From: Amphirosellinia nigrospora
Taxonomy: Eukaryota; Ascomycota; Sordariomycetes; Xylariales; Xylariaceae
Length of the DNA stretch: 64,000 nt
Reading direction: 5' to 3'
NCBI GenBank assembly: GCA_004123355.1
Contig: SCHM01000006.1
Coordinates: 434,001 to 498,000, forward strand
How positions within the stretch are numbered: position 1 is the first letter of the stretch; every line of letters begins with the position of its first letter. This document shows, in pieces, positions 1-11,630 of this stretch. The notes beneath the pieces were generated by a model, which saw only the letters and a list, made by a program, of their open reading frames with translations, made no database searches and was not told the origin of the DNA. The position numbers were made by a program, and so were the translations under genes.

Positions 1-2575
1 AAACCGGACACGTTTAGGTGGGGTAATTCAAGATATGTAAATTAAACATGAATAACTTCATATGTGCATTTATTGCCACCCATCCAAGGCCTATTGTAGA
101 TCGAGTGAAGACCAAGTGAGGCTGTAAGTCCGGTTTAGGCGTCGTCCATATCTTCCAGCAGTAACTTACCCGAAGGATGCGGCTCGTGGAAAGAAATCGC
201 GTGATCTACGACACCCTGGCTACCTGTTAGGGGCATGAATTGCCTATACAACTTTTCAGGCACGAGAAGTCAGTCCACACCATTTTCCTGGTCGCTCAAT
301 CGGGTTCAGTTGCGAGAACAATGTAGAGAAGACCCTGCAGGCACGCTTCTTAAGGAGAAGACTCGTGTTTGGGGCGCAGCGCTCCTACATGAGTCTACGT
401 TGGTGAGACGTTAGATACGGGCGGATCGGGGGTGCCTCTAGTTTTCACCTTCGCCTTAGGCACTTTAGGCTCGCAGGTGGGCCTTCCTTAGTATCTCCCG
501 AGTCGATGAAGAATCTCGATATTTATTGTGCCACATCTTGAGGCCTTTAGCTTAATAGCGGTTCTGGCTCAACGTAGTCTGGTGTGCGGAGAAACTGACG
601 CTCCTCAGGCAGCATCCCCGTAAGCTAATGCGAGCAATATTCGTCGACTACGGGTCGGCTAGCTGATCGAACTTCTTTCGAAAAGACACTCGGACAGTGT
701 TCAGCCTCTTGCAGCGCCTCGGTGTTTCCCTTAGCTTTCGGGTTGTTGACCGGAGAAGAAGAATCTGTGAGAGGTCGGGCTGCTGAGTTCACCAAGACGA
801 AACTGGCGGCCCTCGTCTGCTCCCATAGCCCTCGTGGGTTTCTTAGACCGGGCGGACGAGGTCACTTGCCTAATCATAAGAGAACTTGAATAGGAGGAGC
901 GCCGGAGAGACTACCTAAACGTGTGCTTTTGTGATCCATTACTGCGAAGGCCGCCGGCCAATGCCGGTCACGGGAGTTCAACAGGCGTAGCAAAAGTGTT
1001 CCCAGAACTGAGGTCCTCTAGATTGAGGCCACTAAAGATATCTGGGATTGCGACTGTAGGCTTCTTCTGTACGTCTTCAGGTCCGGGCGAGAAGTTTTTA
1101 GGCATACCGGGCCACGCCCGCAAAAGAAGCTATACCTGTTGCCCTGGTTTTTCTTTTACGCATCTTTTGCGAATGGTGTCTTCATACCTGCCGAGAGCAT
1201 TATTAAGAACAGTAAAGCGTTGCAAACACCGTCTGATTTCTGTTAGGCTAGCTTAGGCATCACCAAACGAAACGCTCTCAATGGTGTTCTCGTCAATGAT
1301 ATCGCCTTCGTTCATATAAACTTTAGAAACCCCATTTGCTCAAACCATACTGTTCGCCGGACGCTATGGCGACCTCAAGACGTTGATGGAAGCTTGAATC
1401 CGTCTTCGCGCCAGGATTGGATGAGGCGATAGGGTGGTGAGATGGAATTGATGTTTTTAAGCATGGTAAGAGACCAGAGAATCAAATGTATGCAGGATGA
1501 AGTCCCCTACTATTGGTGATCTTTTACATACAACTTAACGTTACAGGGCTCTGTACGGATTATCGTGGGCTCAACCTGGCCATTCCATATGTTCTCGCCC
1601 CTAATGTTTATTTGTCGAAGCTCCTCGGCGGTCAAGAATCGAGGTTCCTTAGCCTACTGAGCGTAGAAATAATAACAAAAACATTACCCTGTCGCGCCGC
1701 GGCGGCATCGCCTACCTAGGTACCGCCAATCCCATAGTAACCTTAGTGGCGCTAATCTAACTGCTGGCACAGCACGATATGAAACAAAGAGACTAAAAGA
1801 GACGAAGGTAATGATATATGAATATAAATTCTGCAAGCTGACTTATTTATCGATGGCAAACACCCGCCCAATAGAAGCAACAACTTTGAAATCTCAAACA
1901 CAGCAAAGGCGCTTCTCAGTCTCCCATTCCCCGTTCTGTGCACCCAGGAACCATACCACAGGCAACAACAGTGGCAACAGGGGAATTCTCCATAACAAGG
2001 CAATCATTGATCCCAATAGCTAAGCCAACCTCACGTTTCCCAACCTTCATTCGCGATATTAAATCTATTCAACATCTAAGGGGTTGTTTACACTCTGGTC
2101 CACCTTCCAGCTAGACGACGCAAAGGATAGAATATCCGCCAGTTTACTAGACCTCAACAAACTTCCAATCTTGTGATAATATATCTGCCATTACACCCCG
2201 GAATGTCCTTCCAAGCATTCCAATCATGCTCGCTCGCACCTTCGGGTAACCGAGCCCACGTCTCCAAACCGCCTACCCCTGTAGCCCTTTCTCTAACGAT
2301 AATTATACGTCGCGGGGTCCTTATAACGCGTACTAGGCGTGTTGAATTGGGGTAGTGGGACTGATAAACAAGCCCGTTGGCTGATAATACGTGCTGCTGG
2401 CCGTTGAGGCTATCTACTTCCGCATCGCCTCAATATTTAAGATAAGTGAGGCTCTGGGTATAAAGCCCAGCATAATGCGGAAGAATATAGGGGGTTGCGT
2501 ATCAGAGGTGGCACTTTGCCGGCCGCAGGACGATATTAAGGAATATGTAATCTCCCTCTGTGATACCATACCACT
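1..2575. other. Intergenic, no gene recognised
   Basis: Open frames here are short (under about 115 codons), have no recognisable domain, and do not chain through plausible introns. Base composition is mixed and not strongly AT-rich. The only suggestive segment is a weak retroelement reverse-transcriptase-like stretch near 1540-1640, listed separately. The last few hundred bases probably hold the 3' flank of the minus-strand UPF3-like gene. Confidence 0.5.
1540..1640 (+). mobile_element. Possible relic of a Ty3/Gypsy reverse transcriptase
   Basis: The forward frame contains LCTDYRGLN followed about 20 residues later by LLGG. This resembles the start of the Ty3/Gypsy reverse transcriptase palm, where LCVDYRGLN is followed by a Leu-rich segment. 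Nothing else of the element (protease, RNase H, integrase, LTRs) can be recognised nearby. If real it is an old, broken fossil of about 100 bases. Chance similarity is quite possible. Confidence 0.2.
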
Positions 2576-4464
2576 TCAGCCAGTAGAAGCGCTGGGTTGC
2601 GGCGTTGATGGACCGGCTTGATCTGCAACTGCAGCAGCAGTACCGGTATTCCCACCTCTTCGCCCCCGACCCCGACCGCCTCGCTTGGAGCGATCGGGCT
2701 GCGGTTCGGCCTTCTTCTCAACTACTGGTGGAGTAGGAGGTGCAGGCGGAGCGGCTGCGGAGGATGCTTTCTTCGTCTCCTTTCGTTCGAGAACCTGCAC
2801 GGTCCCTTGAGCCACCGAAACAGGACTGGCAGCGATGGCTTTGACAAGCCCATTGTGGTTTCCAAAGTCAACATAAGCAAAGCCCTTTCGCTATCAATCT
2901 CGACAAACGTAACAGGACCAAAGGCCTCCATGGCTTGTTTGAGCAGAGGTTCTGTGACGCCCTGGGATGGGTTGGCATGCTTGACAAACCCACGAGTGGC
3001 CCCCGACGTGATGCCTGACACTGTGGAACCCTTCTTCTGGGACGGAGGAGCCGATTTACTAGGTGTGGCCTTACCTGCGGTGGTCTTGGGCCCAACTGGA
3101 GTGGCTGGGGTTGAGGTGGGGGCCGTGGTAGAGGTCGAGGGTGCTGCGTCAGCATTCGTTGAATTCTCTTTGCGTTTCAGGATCACAGGAGTTGCCATCG
3201 GTGCTGACTTTCCCGTAGTAAGGGTTTCCGCTCCCTTCCCCTTCCCACCTTCACCCGACGAGTTTGGTTTTGCACCTTTGCCACCGCGAGTACGGCGGGA
3301 ACTTTCGGAAGCCTGAGATTTTGGCGCCGTCGGGGCGGACGGTGGTGCGGCAGAGGTTGTCTTGCTGGGCCCAGTTGGAGGCGTAGAAGTGACAGTTTTG
3401 CCATTGGTTTCTTTGCTTTGCTTGCTTTCCTTGCTGGCCTCAGCTTTGCTAGTAGAATCAGCTTTAGCGGCATCTTTGGCGGCGTCCTGACGAGCTCGTC
3501 TATGGGCGCTTCCCGGGCTGAGGCCAAGATCACGTTGCAGTATCTTTGCAGCAGCAGCAATGTTAGCACGACGACTCTTTGGAGCCTGTTCTTCACTTGA
3601 TTTGGCGGACGCAACTTGGTGGGCAGCAGTCTTGGCAGCTTCTGCAACCTCCTGGGCGATGGCCTTCTTAGTGAGCAGTTTCACGGGCTCCTTAGCTTTT
3701 TCCCTCACTATTTCTTTCTCTTTTTCAGCAGACTTGTCGGCCTTATCACCCTTGGATTCCTTGCCCTTCTTCTTGACATCGTCTTTGCCTTTATTTTGAG
3801 ATTCATGACGCGCATGCTTCGCGCTCTTGGCCAAGGCAGCTTCCTTTGCCTTGTTGGCCTTTTTCTCCTTCAGGTATTCGACCAACGGCGTTGTCGTGAC
3901 CTTCACATCTGCTTTGTTTGCATCCTCAGCTACTTGATCGGGATCGGCCTCTCTAGGTGGCGTCGGAGCAGTCAGGCTTTCGAGGAATTTCATGAACTCG
4001 GGGTCGGAATCTATGGTGCCTTGCCTCGGGTCGGTTCGTTTCTTGGCGGTCGGGATCCTCTGATTGGCGGCGATCTCTACATAGGGAGGCCCGGCGAGGG
4101 CCGGGTCGCTGGTCGTGTGTTTGGCGTCTTCCCATTTCGACTGCTGGACTTTCTCGGACAACACAAAGACATCACTGACACCGAGGAGGTGCAGGTAACA
4201 ACGTGCAGGCTGAGACAGGTCGGCGGGGCTACATTTCAAAGACGCGTCAGTTTTCACAAGTTTCATAAGCTATGCAAGCCCATGTCAGCTCCGAGGGGCA
4301 GACGCACTCATTAGAGATCTCGCCGTTGTCGTAGCGCGCCCAGTCGACCTTCCCGTTACCGACTTTCCATTCTTCCCCCAGGATGGCCCAGCATTCTTCT
4401 TGGGTCAATCCAGGGGCAGGCGGCGAATAAGGACCTTCTTCCCTTCTGCTTGGGACCTAGCCAT
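2576..4464 (-). CDS. UPF3: Smg-4/UPF3-type nonsense-mediated mRNA decay factor
   Basis: The N-terminus is Smg4/UPF3-like: KKVLIRRLPPGLTQEECW appears near the start if one base is restored, then SKWEDAK and GPPYVEIAANQRIP, the usual end of the UPF3 RNP-like domain. A long Lys/Glu/Ala-rich low-complexity middle follows. Near the C-terminus is an RRM-like segment (FGPVTFVEIDSERAFAYVDF, then VAQGTVQVLERK) and a GRGRGRRGG tail. UPF3 bridges UPF2 to the exon-junction or terminating ribosome machinery in mRNA surveillance. Exon 1 is 4308-4464 and exon 2 is 2576-4228, with a GT-AG intron between. Two single-base deletions disturb the frame: a C run near 4413-4416 and a T run near 2879-2882 (plus-strand coordinates). 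With both restored the length is a multiple of three, about 603 aa. The start is the first ATG before the KKVLIRR strand. Confidence 0.8.
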
Positions 4465-5214
4465 GCCTGAAGTCGAGTGGACAAGCGTGAGCGTGAGCGT
4501 GCGCGTGCAGGTGAGTCTTGCCTGGTGCTTGATCTTTAGCGACGTAGACGTGATGATAGTGTTGTAGACTGTTGGCGCAACACAACAAGGACATGGTTTT
4601 TTGGTGTCGGAAAGTACAGGCAGAGGAGAGAAAGGGCCGTGGTATGCCCGGGTGTCTCGAGTAGATATGTGTATATGGATAGAGCGTTGGGCGCAAAGGT
4701 TTCAAGCGATCAAAGTTAAAACATGCCTACCAACCCCAGGCTTGACCCGTTTGCTGATCCCATTATCGCATGAGTATCTGGATACCCCACCATTCGCCAT
4801 TCGCCGTTCACTGTAGTGTAGGCGTCTGCGCTAGTCTAGTCCGGGTATCATCGCGGGTTGCTGCGCGATTGCGGGCAGCCCCACCTGCGGTGCGTGGTGC
4901 AGGCTTACGGCACTGATAATACACTCGGTTTTAAGGTTAATTAAGCCCATCTTCTCTTAAGCCACGGATCTTGAATCACTGTATCAGATTTATCGCGCTA
5001 GCACACAATCAGCATGCTGGCTTGGGTAGGTACCTAGGTACACCTAGACTAGGTAGCGGGCACTGTAACCCCCAGCTGCCGCCAACCTACCCGCCTGTGG
5101 CCTGGGCATTGTCCTCCAACGTCTAACCTGGTAAATCGACTGCCCACTACATCAACGAGCTTCACTCATTTATAACCTATCTGTTCTACCGAGCTCACTG
5201 GCCCTATCGCGACA
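4465..5214. promoter_or_regulatory. Divergent intergenic region UPF3 / PPG1
   Basis: This 750-base spacer lies between two divergently transcribed genes and should hold both promoters. It contains a small GAGCGTGAGCGTGCGCGTGC repeat just upstream of UPF3, and a palindromic CCTAGGTA tract near 5031-5060. No open frame in it is convincing. Confidence 0.5.
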
Positions 5215-6604
5215 ATGGGGCCTGCTCGTGTTGCCGTGCCCAAGCCTGGACCGGCCAAGCTGACGCCAGGTGCCGGGCTGGACGAGTGGCTCGAGGAGGC
5301 GAAACAATGCCATTATCTGCCCGAACCGGTTATGAAGGAGCTCTGCGAGATCGTTAAGGAAGTTCTAATGGAGGGTAAACTACAACTCCCCACGCTAGAG
5401 AGTACGGTGCCGGCATGCTGACGGGGTTCGGGTGGGCTCTAGAATCAAACATTCAACCGGTGGTCACTCCCGTCACTATTTGCGGCGACATCCACGGCCA
5501 ATTCTACGATCTCCTCGAGCTGTTCCGAGTCAGTGAGGCATGCCCGGCCAGCCTGCGACCGAAGCGCCTGCGACGGCCACGACTGTTATCACTTCAGATG
5601 ACATTGAGCCACCTGAAATAACGAATCCGAAGCTGAAAAAGAAGATAAAGCAAACCAAAAAACCCGAGGGGAGCGATGGTACAGGAGATGGTTCGACCGC
5701 CGTAGACGATGATGATGACGAAACCATCGAGTTGGGAAACTCCTTGAGTCCTTCGTCAGGCGGAGGCGCGGCTGCCACAAATGCAGATACTCGTTTCGTC
5801 TTCCTGGGCGACTTCGTAGACCGGGGATATTTCAGTCTCGAGACATTCACCCTGCTCATGTGTTTGAAGGCCAGGTCTGCCTCGCCTTGATTCATCTTGG
5901 GACCCCTTTTGGCTAATAAAGAGTAGATACCCTGACCGAATTATCCTCGTCCGAGGCAATCATGAGTCTAGGCAGATAACACAGGTATACGGGTTCTACG
6001 AAGAATGCCAGCAGAAGTACGGCAATGCCTCAGTATGGAAGGCGTGTTGCCAGGTGTTTGACTTTTTGGTGCTCGCCGCCATTGTCGATGGCGAGATTCT
6101 CTGCGTCCACGGAGGTCTCAGCCCCGAGATTCGCACCATCGACCAGATTCGAGTCGTGGCTCGCGCGCAGGAAATTCCGCACGAGGGCGCCTTTTGCGAT
6201 CTTGTCTGGAGTGACCCCGAGGATGTGGAAACGTGGGCTATCAGCCCTCGAGGCGCCGGTTGGCTATTTGGAGACAAGGTCGCGACGGAATTTAATCATG
6301 TCAATGGGCTCAAGCTTATTGCACGTGCACACCAGTTGGTTAATGAGGGATACAAGGTATATCTTCTCTCTACACTATCTCCTCTTACTTCAAGGCATTA
6401 ACCGATCCCTAGTATCACTTTCCCCAGAACTCCGTTGTTACGGTCTGGTCGGCGCCGAATTACTGTTATCGTTGTGGTAATGTCGCGTCGATCATGACGG
6501 TTGACAAGAACCTGGATCCTAAATTTTGCATCTTCTCCGCCGTCCCAGACGATATGCGGCACGTGCCGGCTGGACGGCGTGGTCCCTCGGACTATTTCCT
6601 TTAA
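5215..6604 (+). CDS. PPG1: PP2A-like serine/threonine phosphatase, PPG1 type
   Basis: Metallophosphatase of the PPP family. Signature motifs in order: GDIHGQFYD (metal ligands), [65 protein letters not shown] and [12 protein letters not shown], ending in DYFL as in PP2A-like enzymes whose C-terminus is methylated. The N-terminus [16 protein letters not shown] and [16 protein letters not shown] favour PPG1 over PP2A, PP4 or PP6. Exons are 5215-5374, 5443-5874, 5927-6356 and 6413-6604. One base is missing near 5533-5536 (GGAGGC read as GAGGC). With it restored the CDS is exactly 405 codons. An unusual insert of about 83 residues, rich in Pro, Lys and Asp, splits the phosphatase fold between the first two motifs. 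The assignment to PPG1 rests on recalled family sequences. Confidence 0.85.
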
Positions 6605-7142
6605 GGCATTGTGATGATTCCGTCATGAGTTGGATGATACCATTACGGCGTTTGGAGGACAGTAATACATGATAAGGCACGAAGCCAGGCTACAATGATG
6701 CGTGTAGAGCGAAGAAAGGGGGTTGCAGCTACAACGACGCATCAGAGGCATTATTTTCAACAACGAACTTCCAGAAGGCTACGGGCAGCCTGTTTGTATA
6801 TTAAGTAGACCATGCAGTCTTCAAGTTAGCATTGAATACTGCTTTGATGTAATCTGTATCATTCCGTGTCCTATGCTACCTACATATTAAACATCCTCTT
6901 AGGTCTCGCGAAGGACCAGTTACCAAAACTTTCAACATACGAAGCAATAAGCTATGTTACAAGGTAGGGAAGCTCGATATTTTCCCCTCGGTATGCCCCT
7001 TTTCTTATCGCCTCTGGGGCGGCCAAAGATGTAGCGACAAAGGACCTCAGAGCCCGCAAAACAATGGGCAGAGGTAGCGGGGTAACTAAGATGTACTAAG
7101 ATCTGTAAATGGACCCCACTACTAACCGTAGCACAATTAGGT
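6605..7142. other. 3' flank of PPG1, no gene seen
   Basis: Presumed 3' untranslated sequence of the phosphatase gene, then unremarkable sequence running into the target-site duplication of the DNA element that begins at 7143. No open frame worth reporting. Confidence 0.5.
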
Positions 7143-7719
7143 CGAGTCAGATTTACGGATATGAGTTTTCACTATCTAACTATGAAACTAGCCAGATTCA
7201 GCAACACCCCCACTATATCTCTTCGGTGCTCCATATCCCACCTAAATTGGGTTAGAGTTAGAGCAGCCAAGAAGCAACGCGCGGAGAAATTTAAAAATAA
7301 CAGTTTGGATATAGACAATTCTAAAGTTACGATCGCGTTTGCAAAAGCGCGTTTGCAAAGGTTAAACTTACAATAATAATAAAAACTACGTTCGATAGCT
7401 AGAAATACGATAAAGCTAAAAGTAAATAATAAATTTTTATAAATAAAAATAAGAAATACGCGTAGTGTTTTGACGTAATTAAAGATACGCGCGGTACGTG
7501 TGTATACGTGTGTAGGTAGCTGTGATGGCTGGCAAACAGCCACCTTAACCGTTTTTTTCTTTTGAAGAGGTGGATCTACGGGGGTATGCCGGAAATGCTC
7601 ATACAAATTGGGTTAGAAGGCGGGTGGTGGGGAGTATGGTGGGCCTCTTGACTAGAAATGGTTAGTTTCATAGCTGGATAGTGAAAACCCATATCCGTAA
7701 ATCTGACTCGCAATTAGGT
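7134..7719. mobile_element. Non-autonomous DNA transposon (MITE), Mutator-like
   Basis: A 568-base element at 7143-7710 has terminal inverted repeats of about 50 bases beginning CGAGTCAGATTTACGGATAT. The two ends differ at four positions in the first 50, all transitions. The element is flanked by a perfect 9-base direct repeat, CAATTAGGT, at 7134-7142 and 7711-7719, which reads as a target-site duplication. A 9-base duplication with long inverted repeats fits the Mutator (MULE) superfamily. The interior is AT-rich and has no transposase-like frame, so it would need a transposase in trans. It sits between PPG1 and DAD1 without disrupting either. The transition-only differences suit modest age, or repeat-induced point mutation. 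Confidence 0.85.
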
Positions 7720-8009
7720 AGGTAGCATCAAGCCGCCGCTACTTATTACCACGTGCCAGACACCTGGGATATGGCATTTGCAATTACGTTATTAATAGCC
7801 GTTGACTTCATCTGAAACATTACACCGTCATCGTCCCCGTCGCGCGTCTCGTCCAGAAGGGAGAATACGGTCCAACCTCAAGCTTAGTAGCATTCACGTG
7901 ATACTCGGCACACCTCTAGTATCACGTACCTAGCCGCCGACATAGCGAAGGGACACATCTATCTACGATCTTACCGCGAGAGAGAAGGGAAGGGGAGATA
8001 AAGAGGACG

Positions 8010-8804
8010 ATGGCGTCGCATTCCCGCTCCATATCCGCTATCAGCGGCAGCTACAGAGCTAGCGGCGGTGCAGGGACGAGGAGAAGACGCACTTTGAGAT
8101 ACAGCGGGAGGCGTTGATTGGGGAGATAGCTATGGTGGGCTTTCTCTTTTTCTCTCTCTCTTGCTTCTATCTATTTCGTCTCTAGCATCGGGATCCTTGC
8201 TAGTTACTACTTTTGTTTCGGCCGTATTTCCCAATCAGCCTCATGAAGGATATCGAGGTGACTGAGAATGAAGGCAGCGAAGAGATACTCAGGGGACGTC
8301 AAAGGTGGAAGGGTCCGGAAGAAATGCGACTTCACCAGAGATTCAGAGTTCAAGGCTAATTCCATCATATTTCCAGAGCTTCGAACACGTCCTCGCCAAT
8401 ATCAATAAGCTAAACCGGTCATTGGAGGCCGTTGTCGCGGTATGTAGGCCCATTTATTTACTTATTCGTTAATTACCACCCACTACTCAATCTCATTTGA
8501 CCTAACGAACTTATCCCTATCCCTGCATGCTCTCCCCTCTTGTTCTCCCCTCTTGTTCTCCCTCTCGTTCTTCCCTTCGGTTCGTCCCTTCTATTCTTCC
8601 CTTTCCCGGTGGGCCGGCACAGGGTCGGCAACTGATTAACCACAAACAAAGGTCGGCAACGAGTTCTCCTCCGTCGAGGCGCTTTGGTCGCAGTTCGAGA
8701 ATGTCATGGCCAAGGACGAGGACACAAAAACGACATCAGGTAATGAGGAGACAGAAGTTGGAGAGCGATCAACGACACCAAAGGGCGAGCCTGGACAGCA
8801 CTAA
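8010..8804 (+). CDS. DAD1: DASH complex subunit Dad1
   Basis: Small kinetochore protein of the DASH/Dam1 ring that couples chromosomes to spindle microtubules. Family motifs are clear: [15 protein letters not shown], then [20 protein letters not shown], then [19 protein letters not shown]. Exons are 8010-8134, 8377-8439 and 8652-8804, each intron with GT-AG ends; the second intron holds a pyrimidine-rich CCTCTTGTTCTCC repeat. One G appears to be missing in the run at 8073-8075, which separates the start ATG from the conserved core. With it restored the CDS is exactly 114 codons (113 aa), a typical fungal Dad1 size. The start is the nearest ATG, giving a Ser/Gly-rich leader. Confidence 0.88.
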
Positions 8805-9728
8805 AGAGCACATATGATGTTGCGTACAGGCAACGAATAATTAGGAAGAGAACCTGGAAGGAGGAACGAATATTCCGCCAAAATTCCTAGCAACTTCTGA
8901 TATCACCATGATATGGTTGGCGTTACGGTATACTAAGATGGCGCCACAAGGAGCAAATCACAAGAGGGACGATTCCGGCAGATTTAGGAGTAATGAAGTA
9001 ACGGTTTAATTTCATTTTATTTGCTATCCCACCCATGCTTTCTTTATGCGAACGTGTAAAGAAAAGACACACCCTAAAAACAAAACCAAGATGTCACATC
9101 TCAGCCCAGCCCCCAGATCCAGCGTGGGGATGTGTATGGGCTAATTCGTACACTGTCGAGCCAAGTCTGCGTTTTCCTCGTTGTGACAGGATAAGGTATT
9201 GCTCGTATATACCCTTGCCGTCCTCGAACGACAAAACAATGCTGTCGAAAAACGGTAAGACAGACAAGACACCTATTTGCTCCTCTCCCCTCCTCCCCCA
9301 CCCCTGCATGCCTTGTCCACCCATCCACCCCCCTTTCCTTGGCCCTATGCGTCAGATTATGACGCCCTCTTCCCTTTCGAAAAGGGCACCCATGCAAAGA
9401 CGCCTGTTGTCGAAAAAGTGAAGAAAAAAAAAAACATGTGAAATGCAGATTGCAAAAAAAGGCTTGCTCAACAAAACGTACAGGTACGCCGTTTACCTAT
9501 CCGTCCACGGTGATGCCGGAGGTCGTAGTAAAACTTGTCGTCGTGAATAATTAAGAAAAGAGACAATGAGAAGTCGTTGCAGCGTCGTCCATTAACCGGG
9601 GCTTCCGTGGCTCTAGGTAGGTGTCTGTTGCCACGGCTTGCCTGTCTGTTTGTCCTCGCCGTGAATTTTCCTTTTCCGGATTAGGGCCCGTCTCGCTCGC
9701 CGGAGAACTGCTACACCCCCATATCCTC
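8805..9728. other. Convergent spacer DAD1 / RHO4
   Basis: Both neighbours end into this stretch, so it should hold two 3' untranslated regions. It has an A-run near 9423-9434 and pyrimidine-rich tracts near 9280-9340. The short open frames in it resemble no known protein. Confidence 0.5.
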
Positions 9729-10750
9729 TTATAGGAAGTTACAGTTCCGCTTCTTCTTCTTAAAAGCGCGGACGGTGGGGATGTTGGCGTTATCTTTGTT
9801 TTTACGGTTGAAGGCGCTGGAGACGACACCTGACCCCGACGACTTGGGCGCCGCGGCCATGGCGGCCTCGACATTCCGCTTGTCGTTTATGACGACGCTG
9901 TGGATGGCCGTCTCAAAGATCTCGTCCACGCCAACCATTTCCTTGCTACTACACTCCATGTACTGCGCACCCATCTTCTTAGCAACGGTCATGCCCTGCT
10001 CCGTCGTGACGGGTGTGAGCCCTTGCGTCTTGAGCATTTCGACACACGTCTTCTTGTGCCGTAAGTCGGACTTTAGGCCGATGAGGATGAGGGTGTGTAG
10101 GGGCAGAAGTGGAGGACCTCCGGATACCACTAATTGGTTCATCTGTTAGCATCATTCTATCGCGGAGGTGGCCGAGAGGAGTTGACAAACCTTGTCGAGG
10201 ACATTATCAAGTGAATTCGGGCAGTCGATGGCGAAGCAGACGAATATTAAGTCTGTTTCGGGGTATGATAGCGGGCGCAATCTGTCGTATTCTTCCTGGC
10301 CGGCCGTATCCCACAGCGCGAGCTCCACAGTCTTACCGCTTTGTTGATGTGTCGGATAGGTGATGTAGTTTTCGAATACTGTAGGAACGTATTTCTAATT
10401 GCGCCCGCGCGTTAGCAGGAACAGGCGGGAAGAAGGGGTCGCGAGACGGAGACCTTACCTCTGGAAAGTATCCTTGACTGTAGCTAATCAATAAACATGT
10501 CTTGCCGCATCCGCCATCGCCGACGACGACAATCTTCTTCGAGTAGGCGGGTGCGTCGGTCATGTGTTGCTGACGACTCCCTTCCCGTTGTTGATGTGCT
10601 GTTGACGGTGCTGACTGTTCCGTCGCTGGCCCGCGTATTACGCCCTTGCTTGCGATCTGTTGGCTGGCGCTGGAGGCCGTTGTCGTATCTGTCGGTCGAG
10701 TGCTGGCTGCTGTGGCCGTAGTGTGCGGGTCGAGATTGCGAGTACGCCAT
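9729..10750 (-). CDS. RHO4: Rho-family small GTPase, Rho4 type
   Basis: Rho GTPase involved in septation and cell-wall polarity in filamentous fungi. Motifs: P-loop [13 protein letters not shown], switch [10 protein letters not shown], switch [20 protein letters not shown], then LIGLKSDLR and MECSSKEM. The tail is polybasic ([10 protein letters not shown]) and ends in the CAAX box CNFL for prenylation and membrane anchoring. The Ser/Thr/Gln-rich N-terminal extension of about 60 residues and the ITYPTH effector region fit Rho4. Exons are 10459-10750, 10191-10394 and 9729-10129. Two indels disturb it: one extra base near 10580-10587, between the N-terminal extension and the GTPase core, and one missing base in the run at 10091-10093. 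With both repaired it is 298 aa, normal for Rho4. Confidence 0.9.
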
Positions 10751-11630
10751 AGCGTGCGCCGTAAATAGTGTGGCAGATGTATGTGTTGATACGATACAGC
10801 TGTAAAGAAATTATGTCCGGTGTCAAATAGATGATAGACGGCGATGTAATTGGCGATTGCGTTGGAATGGGGGTGAGACTCTGGACCGAGAATCAGGAAT
10901 CAGGATGGGAGTTTTGGTTTGTGAGTGGGAGAAAACATAGGAGGGCTGCGCGAGATGGTGTCGATGCAATTAAGCTCTAGCTTAGTGGTAGGTTAGTTGG
11001 CGGCTGCAGCTCTCACTACCAGTGCCGGGCGCATGCATTTCGTCAGAGGTCAATAGAGTGAGTCGCTAGGCAACCGCGCCAGTCATGCATTATAATTTAT
11101 GCATGGTGGCCCGACCGCCGCTACCTCGCTGTTTCAGGTCCCTATCGATACGAACCCCCACTATTTCGTTTGCTTCCGGGCTATCGGACAGGGCTTAGGG
11201 TAGCTGACGATTCCAATTATAAACAGCTCCCGGGCACGCTAATCAACATCTCACAGCTGAAAATCCCAGGTAGGTTATATCTCCCGGTCTACAGATCCGC
11301 GGTGAAGACGCCGTCCATCAGGAACTATCGAAGCAATATCTATCAGCCCACTATCATGATCGAACATCTCTCTAATCTAAGACCTCTAGAAAATATCACT
11401 ATCCGCCCAGATCAACTCATCCATATTTGTTTACCTAGGTACCCAGGTACTATTTAAGGTTGTAGTGGCTCGTGCACGCCAAACTTAGACTAATCCCCCA
11501 ACCATCCTCGGCCCACTTTCAAGCGCCGAAATTTCTTTCCCACCATAAATCGCGCCGATTGATCCAACCTGCCTCGATCTCTCAACAACAAGACTCCCGT
11601 GTGTACTGTACAGTCACACCTTGCTCGAAC
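10751..11630. promoter_or_regulatory. Divergent intergenic region RHO4 / elongin C
   Basis: 880 bases between divergent genes; presumed promoters of both. Contains a CCTAGGTA palindrome near 11432-11440. The open frame at 11170-11457 has no recognisable content. Confidence 0.45.

Noticed and set aside
921-1256. 111-codon open frame near the left edge
   Set aside because: No domain, no plausible neighbouring exons, and composition unlike the real genes of the window.
2618-4314. Long plus-strand frames over the UPF3-like gene
   Set aside because: Antisense shadows of a repetitive, GC-rich coding sequence; the minus strand holds the recognisable motifs.
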